64,000 bases of DNA. Source: Coprenecus sp949297365 (GTDB lineage: Bacteria > Bacteroidota > Bacteroidia > Bacteroidales > UBA932). The first letter of the stretch is position 1. Each line of letters starts with the position of its first letter. A program made the translations under genes and the position numbers. Where the stretch lies: positions 1,984,001 through 2,048,000 of the forward strand of contig OZ006987.1 in NCBI GenBank assembly GCA_963931055.1, read 5' to 3'. The notes beneath the pieces are model-generated. The model searched no databases. It was not told the DNA's origin and saw only the letters and a list, made by a program, of their open reading frames with translations. Shown here piece by piece: positions 7,965 to 15,606 of this stretch.

Positions 7965-9713
7965 ATGAAACAAAGATCTATTTTATTGTGCGCGGCAGTG
8001 CTTGCAGCTGTCGTATCGTGTAATACCGATGAGAAAGGCGTGGTGCTGGATACGCCTGTCCTAAGTATTGCAGACACTACGTCCACGTCGTTCACGGTGG
8101 CCTGGGAGGCCGTGGAGAACGCGGACATGTACACTTACGAGTTCCGTGAAGAACAGGCCAGTACCGAAAGTCTCTCGGTTACTTTCGACGGCCTGATACC
8201 GGACAGCATGTATACAGTTAAGGTAAAGGCGGTATCGACCTCCGCCTCTGTTGAGTCTGAGTGGGCGGAGATAAGCGTTACGCTGCTGTCTCAGGAAGCA
8301 GAGACTCCAAAGCTCAACCTTGTGGCTGAAATGACAGACCGGTTTACGCTGAATGTCAGGACATCTCCGACGGACAAGGAGCTGTCTTACTATTTCGAGC
8401 CGCTTCCCGGCTCCGTGTATGAGGATGCCGGCAATGAGCCGGAGGCAGTGTTGCAGGATATGCTGGCTTCATATCTGCAATATTACGGTGATGCGGCGAC
8501 GGCCTTTGCCGAGCTTGCAATGACGGGGGACGGGAACAGGAATTACGATATAACCGAGTATGCGGAGGCTGAGTTCCATGTCGTTGGAGCAGGCATTGAC
8601 GCCGCACTTGGCATTACTACGGAAGTGGAGCACGTGGCCTTGTCCGTGGATGTTCCTGTGTCTGACAATACATTTGACATAAGTATTGTCGGGAAGACCC
8701 AGTCCAGTATAGTGGTGTCAGTGGTTCCCTCGAATTCGGATCAGTATGCCATTATACTTCAGGACAAGAAGACCGTGGATGCCATGTCCGGAGTCTCGTT
8801 GAGGCGTTTCCTGCTTGGACTTGTGACGGACAACTCGCTTTGCACTGGTGAGGAGACCATGACTTACGAGAAGAATATAGTGCCGTCACATGACTACACT
8901 GTCCTGGTGTTCGGATATGAGGATGGCCTGATGACGACCGATGTCAGTCGGGAAGATGTGCGCACTCCTGACCCGGAAGCCGTTACGGACCTTGAGTTTA
9001 CTTTCAACATCAATCCTACGGGACCTCAGGAGGCGGAGGTGGAGATTGTTCCGTCCAATCAGTCCGCCGCATATTTTTACGAAGTCGTTACTGCCGATGC
9101 CTGGAATAACACGTATCAGGGCAGCGCGCAGAATGTAATCGAGACATATGCTTCCAATTATGGAATGACCGTGTCCAGGTATCTCGAGCGGTTTGGCTCG
9201 GTCGGTACGCAGAATTACACTTATGGCTCATTTGTGCTGACGGAGCCGGGCGGAGACTACGTCCTGTTTGCAATAGGGTACAATATCGAGAACGGGGCAG
9301 TTACTTTTACGACCCAGGATTATGAGGAGTTCTCGACGCCTGAGGGCGGCGGACAAGGAGACGGAGGTGACTTGGGCTTCTATTTTGATATATATCCGCA
9401 GAGTGCAGGCGAAGTGTTTATTCGGGTGACGCCGACCGATGACGAAGCGTCCTATTTCTATGATGTGATGCCTATTGAAGACTGGACGTACTATTATTCG
9501 TATGAGCCGTCGGTGTATATCGAGGACATGGCCTATCCTGGAAGTGTCGTGGAATATCTGAGACAATACGGCTCCACTGGAGTAGACGAGTATATGTACT
9601 CTCTGGTTCCGGGTGAAGAGTATGTCGTATTTGCAATCGGGTATGCTGTCTCCGGAGAGACGGTGACATATCTCAATTATGAATTTGCAGGGTTCACTGC
9701 TCCGGAAGATTAG
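7965..9713 (+). CDS. Surface lipoprotein paralogue: Fn3-like domain plus four repeats, probably cut short
   Basis: A 582-residue paralogue of the preceding gene. It has a lipobox VSC (Cys19), an Fn3-like domain (SFTVAWEAVENADMYTY and PDSMYTVKVKAV), then four repeats ending at DFVVVGAGID-like, DYTVLVFGYE, DYVLFAIGYN and EYVVFAIGYA. A Gly-rich linker PEGGGQGDGGD separates repeats three and four. The reading frame stops at a TAG in 9711-9713 right after APED, but the same frame then continues GGDPGDGLT, another linker of the same type, before a second stop. The end therefore looks like a premature stop, with a relic of a fifth repeat behind it. It would still give a stable surface protein with four complete repeats. 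Confidence 0.75.
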   Translation: MKQRSILLCAAVLAAVVSCNTDEKGVVLDTPVLSIADTTSTSFTVAWEAVENADMYTYEFREEQASTESLSVTFDGLIPDSMYTVKVKAVSTSASVESEWAEISVTLLSQEAETPKLNLVAEMTDRFTLNVRTSPTDKELSYYFEPLPGSVYEDAGNEPEAVLQDMLASYLQYYGDAATAFAELAMTGDGNRNYDITEYAEAEFHVVGAGIDAALGITTEVEHVALSVDVPVSDNTFDISIVGKTQSSIVVSVVPSNSDQYAIILQDKKTVDAMSGVSLRRFLLGLVTDNSLCTGEETMTYEKNIVPSHDYTVLVFGYEDGLMTTDVSREDVRTPDPEAVTDLEFTFNINPTGPQEAEVEIVPSNQSAAYFYEVVTADAWNNTYQGSAQNVIETYASNYGMTVSRYLERFGSVGTQNYTYGSFVLTEPGGDYVLFAIGYNIENGAVTFTTQDYEEFSTPEGGGQGDGGDLGFYFDIYPQSAGEVFIRVTPTDDEASYFYDVMPIEDWTYYYSYEPSVYIEDMAYPGSVVEYLRQYGSTGVDEYMYSLVPGEEYVVFAIGYAVSGETVTYLNYEFAGFTAPED

Positions 9714-9906
9714 GGCGGAGACCCTGGCGACGGACTTACATGAGGACAATACCCGTACAGGTGACTATTACGGAACGTCTACGGGATTCTACAATGACGG
9801 ATCATCCTGGTTTTTCAAGCTGATGGCCGCCGGAGTCACGGTTGATGGCGATGAGGTCACGTTCCATTCCCCGGGCGAGGCCGAGTATTTCTATGAAAAT
9901 TGGTAA
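9714..9906 (+). pseudogene. Decayed fifth repeat of the preceding lipoprotein
   Basis: After the TAG at 9711 the original frame reads a linker GGDPGDGLT and hits TGA; from about 9740 coding-like sequence carries on in a different frame (EDNTRTGDYYG ... FKLMAAGVTVDGDEVTF ... YFYENW) to a TAA at 9904-9906. The AAGVTVDGDEVTF segment lines up with FAIGYAVSGETVTY, the closing element of repeat four. Only about 58 of the usual 110 or so residues remain. One nonsense change plus one frameshift is needed to explain it, so a single sequencing error is unlikely. Confidence 0.6.
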
Positions 9907-9926
9907 GGCGGTTTGCTGATGTATAG

Positions 9927-9966
9927 GAAAAGAGACTGCACTGGAGCTCCGGTGCAGTCTCTTTTC
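9927..9966 (+). terminator. Strong hairpin terminator after the lipoprotein pair
   Basis: A perfect 15-bp stem (9927-9941 with 9952-9966, arm GAAAAGAGACTGCAC) and a 10-base loop. The A-rich and T-rich stem ends let it act on either strand. It separates the lipoprotein genes from the pilus operon. Confidence 0.85.
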
Positions 9967-10052
9967 TTATGGTTCCTGAGGAAAATAGTCCAGTATGATG
10001 AGAACATGGACAAAATATGCCAAATCTCATCCAGAAGCGTCTAAAACCCCGA

Positions 10053-10070
10053 TATTGGTAAAAACCAATA
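10053..10070. promoter_or_regulatory. Possible operator upstream of the pilus operon
   Basis: A perfect inverted repeat TATTGGT-AAAA-ACCAATA about 50 bases ahead of the -7 box of the pilus operon. The position suits binding of a dimeric regulator; no T-run follows, so it is not a terminator. Confidence 0.35.
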
Positions 10071-10122
10071 ATTTGGAATAAAAATATTTGCCTAAAAAGG
10101 TATCACCGTAGAATAATAATTA

Positions 10123-10130
10123 TAACTTTG
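10123..10130 (+). promoter_or_regulatory. Candidate -7 box of the pilus operon
   Basis: TAACTTTG fits TAnnTTTG. There is no TTTG 19-21 bases upstream, suggesting that transcription depends on an activator. It leaves a leader of about 50 AT-rich bases before the first gene. Confidence 0.55.
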
Positions 10131-10188
10131 CGTTCGAGACCCAAAACTTAAAGCAATAATAAAATTAATAAAAAGTTATAATTAAGCC

Positions 10189-11388
10189 GTGAGGTTAAGG
10201 TATGTTATAATCAGTATGCTGCTCGTATTTCTGAGCAGTGCGGTAATGTCTGCCCAAGACAGAGATGATTTGAGGCAGGATACACTGTCTGTGTATTTTG
10301 ATATATCTGATTCAAGGGTAGATCCGTCATTTATGGGCAATGCCGGTGTGTTGGACACACTCAAGGGTATTATGGCCCGCTATGCAAATACCCCTGGCTT
10401 CAGGATGTCCATCAGAGGTGGATCGTCTCTGGATGGACTCAGGTCCTATAATGAATGGCTGGCTAAACGCAGGACTGGAAGTTTTGCACAATATATAGGT
10501 ATGTTCAGCGATTCGGCCAGCATAGGCGTGGACTGGGACGGTCTTGAGCAGGCTGTGATGGAGTATGGTCCGTTCCCCGGTTCTGACGAGGTGCTGGATA
10601 TCATCCGCAACTCCGACAGGCCGGGATGGCGCAAGAAGTACTTGATGGATCTCCGTGGCGGAAGCGTGTACCGCTGGATGTTTGACAACATCTTCCCTAA
10701 GCAGAGGCGGGTGCAGGTATCGTATCAGTATACGCTGCCGGTTGCCCTGGCTCCTGTCGTAGCCGATATAGACTACGGTCTGGAGGCTTACGCGATGGCT
10801 CCTGTCCAGGAGAGAGGTCTGATGTCCCGTCCGGTATCACCGGTAGACCGCACGCCGTTCTACCGTCTGGCTTTGAAGACCAATCTTCTGGCCGACATCG
10901 CCCTGATGCCCTCGCTTGAGGTCGAGTACCTCATCAACGAGCAGTGGTCAGTGGCCGCTCACGGTGCGGTGGCCTGGTGGAGCAAGGACGCTGCCCACAA
11001 GTATTATCAGATATCCACTATCTATCCCGAGGCCCGCTGGTGGTTCAAGACCAAGGAGCCCTGGCACGGTCACTATCTCGGACTCTTCGCCGGAGGCACA
11101 TGGTATGACCTGGAGAACGGAGGACGCGGCTATCAGGGAGAGGGCGGCTTTGTCGGCCTGAGTTACGGTTACATGTTCCCCATAACCAAGTGCCTGTCCT
11201 TCGAGGCGGGACTTGGACTCGGATATCTCTATACCAAGTACAAGGAATATCTGCCAATGCCGTTTGGTGGCGGCACCCACTATGTGTATCAGCAGACATC
11301 GGTGCTCAACTGGTTCGGCCCCCTCAAAGTCAAGTTCGCATTTGTGTGGAGATTTCTTGACAGCAACAAAAAAGGAGGTGCAAGATGA
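10189..11388 (+). CDS. DUF3575-family outer-membrane protein, first gene of the pilus operon
   Basis: A 399-residue exported protein with a signal peptide ending VMSAQ. DUF3575 proteins usually lead fimbrillin operons in Bacteroidales. The N-terminal half (about 25-190) is soluble-like, with a segment (YFDISDSRVDPSFMGNAGVL) resembling an OmpA-type peptidoglycan-binding fold. From about residue 215 (FYRLALKTNLLADIAL) alternating aromatic beta strands suggest a small beta barrel, ending FVWRFLDSNKKGGAR. The frame opens with GTG; an in-frame ATG ten codons on (10216) would shorten the signal peptide. The stop overlaps the next start (ATGA). A role in anchoring or assembling pili is inferred from context. 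Confidence 0.8.
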   Translation: MRLRYVIISMLLVFLSSAVMSAQDRDDLRQDTLSVYFDISDSRVDPSFMGNAGVLDTLKGIMARYANTPGFRMSIRGGSSLDGLRSYNEWLAKRRTGSFAQYIGMFSDSASIGVDWDGLEQAVMEYGPFPGSDEVLDIIRNSDRPGWRKKYLMDLRGGSVYRWMFDNIFPKQRRVQVSYQYTLPVALAPVVADIDYGLEAYAMAPVQERGLMSRPVSPVDRTPFYRLALKTNLLADIALMPSLEVEYLINEQWSVAAHGAVAWWSKDAAHKYYQISTIYPEARWWFKTKEPWHGHYLGLFAGGTWYDLENGGRGYQGEGGFVGLSYGYMFPITKCLSFEAGLGLGYLYTKYKEYLPMPFGGGTHYVYQQTSVLNWFGPLKVKFAFVWRFLDSNKKGGAR

Positions 11389-12413
11389 GAACTTCTAAAG
11401 CATTAATCGCGGTTATGTCTGCGGCATTGCTCTTACTGTCGCTGACCGGTTGCCGTAAGGAACTGTGCTATGACCACGATCACTGGAAATCCAATGTAGT
11501 CGCAGACTGGGAGCTGGTTTGGGAGAGAGACTATGGTATGGCCTGGGAACAGAACTGGGATTCTCCGGCAGGATATGTGTACGACAGTCTTCGTCCGGTA
11601 CCCGGTACCGGTATAGCGGTCCTTGTATATAAGGAAGACAGCACTTATTCCGAGAGGCATATCGGAGCTGACGGCGGTCTTCTTCCGTTGGGACAGGGCC
11701 TGCAGTCCATGCTTTTCTACAATGACGACACCGAGTACATCATCTTCAGTGGCTTGAACTCCCATGCAGAAGCCTCGGCTTCGACCCGTACCCGTACCCG
11801 CAGCACCTATACAGAACGTCACGGAGATGAGAGCACAGTAAGTTCACCGGATATGCTGTACGGTTCGTGGATAGAGGATTATGAGGCTCCCGGAACACTG
11901 GACGCCAGTCCTGTGGACCTGGCGGTAACTATGAAGCCTCTTGTCTACAGCTACCTTGTCATATACGAGTTCGAGCGCGGTGTTGAGCACGTAAAGCTCG
12001 CCCGCGGTGCACTGGCCGGCATGGCTCAGTCGGTATATCTGCAGGACGGACGTACCGGAGAGGACAAAGCGACAATCCTGTTTGAGGACGCAGTCATAGA
12101 TCAGGAGCGCGGAGTGGTGACAGCTGTCGTCCGTACCTTCGGAGTTCCCAACTATCCGGACATATACTATCCGTCCAAGACTCCCGAGGAGATAGAAGGT
12201 CCCTTCGGACTCAACCTTGAGACGATGCTCCCTGACGGAAGCATAAAGGTCTTTGAATTCGATATCACCGACCAGATGGCGAAGCAGCCGCGCGGCGGAG
12301 TCATCACGGTATCGGGTCTGACTATAGACGAGTATGAGTTCGGAGGCGGTGGCGGCTTTGACGTGGATGTGGATGACTGGGGCCCCTACGAGGATGTAGA
12401 ACTGGAATTTTAA
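11385..12413 (+). CDS. DUF5119-family lipoprotein of the pilus operon
   Basis: A 342-residue lipoprotein (lipobox LTGC, Cys23) of a family found next to fimbrillin genes. The N-terminal half has the pattern CYDHDHW... ADWELVWERDYG typical of DUF5119, and a Thr/Arg-rich stretch (STRTRTRSTYTERHG, about 133-147) sits where other members have a linker. The C-terminal half is beta-rich and resembles a fimbrillin domain (LVIYEFERGVEHVKLARGALAGMAQSVYL). Overlap with the DUF3575 gene shows co-translation. Probably a minor or anchoring component of the pilus; biochemical function is unknown. Confidence 0.78.
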   Translation: MRTSKALIAVMSAALLLLSLTGCRKELCYDHDHWKSNVVADWELVWERDYGMAWEQNWDSPAGYVYDSLRPVPGTGIAVLVYKEDSTYSERHIGADGGLLPLGQGLQSMLFYNDDTEYIIFSGLNSHAEASASTRTRTRSTYTERHGDESTVSSPDMLYGSWIEDYEAPGTLDASPVDLAVTMKPLVYSYLVIYEFERGVEHVKLARGALAGMAQSVYLQDGRTGEDKATILFEDAVIDQERGVVTAVVRTFGVPNYPDIYYPSKTPEEIEGPFGLNLETMLPDGSIKVFEFDITDQMAKQPRGGVITVSGLTIDEYEFGGGGGFDVDVDDWGPYEDVELEF

Positions 12414-12462
12414 CGGAAATATATCAATAAATCATTTATAAACCCTTTAAATTTAAAATTTT

Positions 12463-13461
12463 ATGAAAAAAGCATTTTTAGCAGCGCTGACCGGTGTAGT
12501 GGTACTTGCCGGCTGTGCCAAGACCGAAGTGACAGAAGTCTCTGACAACAGAGCCATCAACTTCTCCAACTTCGTTACCAATTCTGTAAAGTCTATCGAC
12601 AATACGGAGGCTCTTACTAAATTCTATGTTTTCGGAGGTTTTCAAGGTGATGACGGCTGGACTAATGTCTTTGAAAACGAAGAAGTAACTAAAGCTGGTA
12701 GTGCTTGGACATATGATCCTACGCGCTATTGGACGGTGCATACATACAACTTCGCAGCTTACTCCAACAACAACACAAACACAGGTGTAACTGCAGCATG
12801 GATTGCTGATGCCAACAAGCATCTTTCTCTTGACTTTACCATTCAGGATGCAAAGAACGATGATCTGGTTTATGCAGTGGCCACCCAAGGCTGGGATGGT
12901 GGACAGACAGTTCCCACAGTAGATCTTGCTTTCAAGCACATCCTTTCAAAAGTCGCTTTCCAGTTCTCCAAGGCCGCTGATCTCAACGGAGTTAATCTTA
13001 CCATTACAGACATCAAGGTATCAGCAAATACAGCAGGAACTTTTACTGGTACAGATATTTCAGAGGGACAGTATCTTATTGACCAATGGACGGTTTCCGG
13101 GGAAAAATCTGATGTTTTATACAATGAAGAAGTCGCTATTAACGCCAATGATGCCGCTGTTACTGTTACTCGCGTAATGATTCCTCAGGCTATCACTGGT
13201 TATACAGTTGATTTTAGTGTAACATTCAACGATATTGATGCTACTGGTGCTCCGGCTGGTGAGCCTAAGACACTCAATTTCAGTGTTGCTATAGATGGAA
13301 CTACTGACCAAAACTGGAAACCTGGTTATTCCTATGTTTACAAGGCTGTCATCGATGCCGCAAACTTAGACCTGAAACCTATCGTGTTCACAGTTGATGA
13401 AGTTGGCGCATGGGAGGATGACACCAATGTTGACTTGGATATTCCTACCGGAACAATTTAA
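12463..13461 (+). CDS. Fimbrillin-family (Mfa-like) pilus subunit, probable major subunit
   Basis: A 332-residue lipoprotein precursor (lipobox LAGC, Cys18). Fimbrillins are exported as lipoproteins, cut near the N-terminus and joined by donor-strand exchange. After the anchor comes EVSDNRAINFSNF, where Arg-Ala is a plausible cleavage point, then the fimbrillin core with AWTYDPTRYWTVHTYNFAAY and FKHILSKVAFQF, the standard motifs of this Pfam family. It is visibly AT-richer than its neighbours, has a separate 49-base AT-rich leader, and is followed by a stable hairpin (13479-13506). These features suggest higher expression than the other subunits, hence the major-subunit guess. Confidence 0.85.
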   Translation: MKKAFLAALTGVVVLAGCAKTEVTEVSDNRAINFSNFVTNSVKSIDNTEALTKFYVFGGFQGDDGWTNVFENEEVTKAGSAWTYDPTRYWTVHTYNFAAYSNNNTNTGVTAAWIADANKHLSLDFTIQDAKNDDLVYAVATQGWDGGQTVPTVDLAFKHILSKVAFQFSKAADLNGVNLTITDIKVSANTAGTFTGTDISEGQYLIDQWTVSGEKSDVLYNEEVAINANDAAVTVTRVMIPQAITGYTVDFSVTFNDIDATGAPAGEPKTLNFSVAIDGTTDQNWKPGYSYVYKAVIDAANLDLKPIVFTVDEVGAWEDDTNVDLDIPTGTI

Positions 13462-13478
13462 TTATAATAAATAACCGG

Positions 13479-13506
13479 CCGGGCGGGGTTGAATGTCCCT
13501 TCCCGG
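13479..13506 (+). promoter_or_regulatory. Intercistronic hairpin behind the major fimbrillin
   Basis: CCGGG-C-GGG pairs with CCC-TT-CCCGG around a loop of about 9 bases. No T-run follows, so it looks more like an mRNA-stabilising or attenuating structure than a full terminator. Confidence 0.45.
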
Positions 13507-13532
13507 TCCCTAAATAAAAAACCTAAGTCGCG

Positions 13533-14552
13533 ATGAAACATACATACTCAATATCGGTTCTGACTGCCGCAGCCGCTCTGTCCCTGCTGGCATTCGCATC
13601 ATCGTGTGCTAAGATCAGCATAGACAAACCGGATCAGGCAGAGCAGTATATAGATTTTGCCACCGATGTGGAGACTAAGGCTCCCGTCGAGTCCTCTGCA
13701 GACATGGACGGATTCGCAGTCTGGGCCTATCGCAGCGATGACGCTTTGTCGCTTCCCGAAGTGGCAATGAACGGTATCAATGTCTACCGCAGTGGCAGTG
13801 TATGGGCCTATGACAATGTCCAGATGTGGGTTGACGGTATCTGGCATTTTGAGGCCATGTATCCTGATCCCAATACTTTAGGACAAGCTCTGATAGGAGT
13901 TGACTTCTACATTCCCAAGAGCGAGGGACAGGCGGAGATGGACGGCGTGTCTATTTCTTATTTCGACGGTACAAAAGCGGATGTGGATCTTATGTTGGCC
14001 AAGGCAGACCGCACATACAGCTCGGCCGCCCCTGATGCAAGAGCCGTTTCCCTCAAGTTCGAGCATCTGCTATCCCGCGTCAGCATCGCTGTTAAGGCTG
14101 TCAGTGAGAATGTTACTCTCAGTTCCCTTACTTTTGCGGATATGAGCGTCCTCGGTGAGTACAATACAACCACAAGCGGAACTGACAAATGGCATCTTTT
14201 GACCGATGTAGGTGCTCTTTCAAATGTTCCGACAGGCAGTTTTTCAGCGGATATGAGCGAAATTGAAAATCCGCTTCCCTCTGACGGTACGTCCGTGCCT
14301 GTCCTTTCCGACCTGCTGCTGATTCCCCAGACCCCCGGAGATGACGCGAACGGTCTTGACCCTATTACAATAACGGCGACCTATTCGGTAGGTGGAGCCG
14401 CTCCAGAGACCAAGGAACTGACCCTTCCGGCCGACCCCGCCTGGCAGCCCGGCCGCCACTACCGCTACACCCTCACCCTCGCCGGTGCTGATGTCACGCT
14501 GTCCGTAGAAACAGTGCCATGGGAAAAAAGAGATTTTACAGTAATATTCTAA
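13533..14552 (+). CDS. Fimbrillin-family (Mfa-like) pilus subunit
   Basis: A 339-residue lipoprotein precursor (lipobox SSC, Cys25). After the anchor, VETKAPVESSADMDGFAVWAY contains a Thr-Lys-Ala step that may be the maturation site. Core motifs match the fimbrillin family: GSVWAYDNVQMWVDGIWHF, VSLKFEHLLSRVSIAVKAV and, near the end, WQPGRHYRYTLTLAG followed by VETVPWEKRDFTVIF. It diverges widely from the previous fimbrillin, so it is probably a minor or adaptor subunit. The next gene starts four bases on. Confidence 0.83.
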   Translation: MKHTYSISVLTAAAALSLLAFASSCAKISIDKPDQAEQYIDFATDVETKAPVESSADMDGFAVWAYRSDDALSLPEVAMNGINVYRSGSVWAYDNVQMWVDGIWHFEAMYPDPNTLGQALIGVDFYIPKSEGQAEMDGVSISYFDGTKADVDLMLAKADRTYSSAAPDARAVSLKFEHLLSRVSIAVKAVSENVTLSSLTFADMSVLGEYNTTTSGTDKWHLLTDVGALSNVPTGSFSADMSEIENPLPSDGTSVPVLSDLLLIPQTPGDDANGLDPITITATYSVGGAAPETKELTLPADPAWQPGRHYRYTLTLAGADVTLSVETVPWEKRDFTVIF

Positions 14553-14556
14553 GTAT

Positions 14557-15594
14557 ATGCATATGAGAAAGACAGCAGTATATATCATGTCGGGCATCAT
14601 CTTCTGTGTATCTGCGGTTTTACTGGCCTCATGTCAGAAGCAGCAGATATCAGAAGGTCAGGTGGGGTCCGTAAGTTTGAGGATAGGACTTCCCGGCTCT
14701 CTGGATGTCGAGGACAGTCCATGGACGAAGGCTTATGTCGATGCGTCTCAGTATGAGGGAATCAGGACTCTCAGGATTATCGTAGTCTCCGGTACGCCTG
14801 ATCAGGAGGTGCGGGAGATTCTGTACAATCAGAAAGTGACAGGATTGGAAAATGCTTCCGGTTATGAGACTACGATACCGGACCTCCCGTTAGGTCAGAT
14901 GTCTTTCTATGCCATAGCCAATGAGGAAAGTATAGGTATGACATACGATGATCAGACCATACTTGATGCTCTTGTCAACGGTCCGCAGGACGCCGCCAGT
15001 CGCCGTAAACTTCTGTTTAAGGACGAGTCCAACCAGTATTTTCCCTGCACGGGCCCTCAGATAGTAGAGCATGGTCTGCCGATGTCCGGATATACCGATG
15101 CGACCATAACGGGAGACCAGAATATCAAGATTGAGCTCTATCGCTCGGTGGTCAAGCTGGCCTTAGTCGTAGAGAATACGACAACGTCTGAAGTAAACTT
15201 TGAGTCAGTGTCTTTCGGAGAGTTCTTCGCAGACCGTTACTATATGTTCCGCGAGTATAATCTGGATGTGCCCGGTGATACTAAGTATATAGGAAAGACA
15301 TACGACCAGCCGAGTATAGAGACGATACCGGCGGGCGGTCGCACCGATACCCTGTCCCTGTATTTCTATCCGACCCAACCCAGATTCTCCGGCAGCAAGA
15401 GTCCGTTTTCCATAGGAATCAAAACTGCGGAAAACACCTACGGTCAGGTGACCTTTGCTCCCAATATCACGAACTTCGTGCGTAATACACAGATCAATCT
15501 TCTGGCGCAGATAACTACCACTGTCGGCATTACGCTGAGTTTTACCGTCCAGCCTTGGGACGACTATACAGTTGATGTTCCATCATTTAATTAG
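14557..15594 (+). CDS. FimA/Mfa-type minor pilus subunit lipoprotein
   Basis: A 345-residue lipoprotein (lipobox ASC, Cys26). The mature N-terminus carries VSLRIGLPGSLDVED then SPWTKAYVDASQYEGIRTLRIIVVSG, a beta-rich start like that of P. gingivalis-type fimbrillins; Thr-Lys-Ala again precedes the core. Later segments (SVVKLALVVENTT, LSLYFYPTQPRFSGS, LLAQITTTVG and the closing FTVQPWDDYTVDVP) fit the C-terminal domain of the family. The position between fimbrillins and the tip-like protein suggests a minor or adaptor subunit. Confidence 0.78.
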   Translation: MHMRKTAVYIMSGIIFCVSAVLLASCQKQQISEGQVGSVSLRIGLPGSLDVEDSPWTKAYVDASQYEGIRTLRIIVVSGTPDQEVREILYNQKVTGLENASGYETTIPDLPLGQMSFYAIANEESIGMTYDDQTILDALVNGPQDAASRRKLLFKDESNQYFPCTGPQIVEHGLPMSGYTDATITGDQNIKIELYRSVVKLALVVENTTTSEVNFESVSFGEFFADRYYMFREYNLDVPGDTKYIGKTYDQPSIETIPAGGRTDTLSLYFYPTQPRFSGSKSPFSIGIKTAENTYGQVTFAPNITNFVRNTQINLLAQITTTVGITLSFTVQPWDDYTVDVPSFN

Positions 15595-15606
15595 AAAACT
15601 AAAGTT

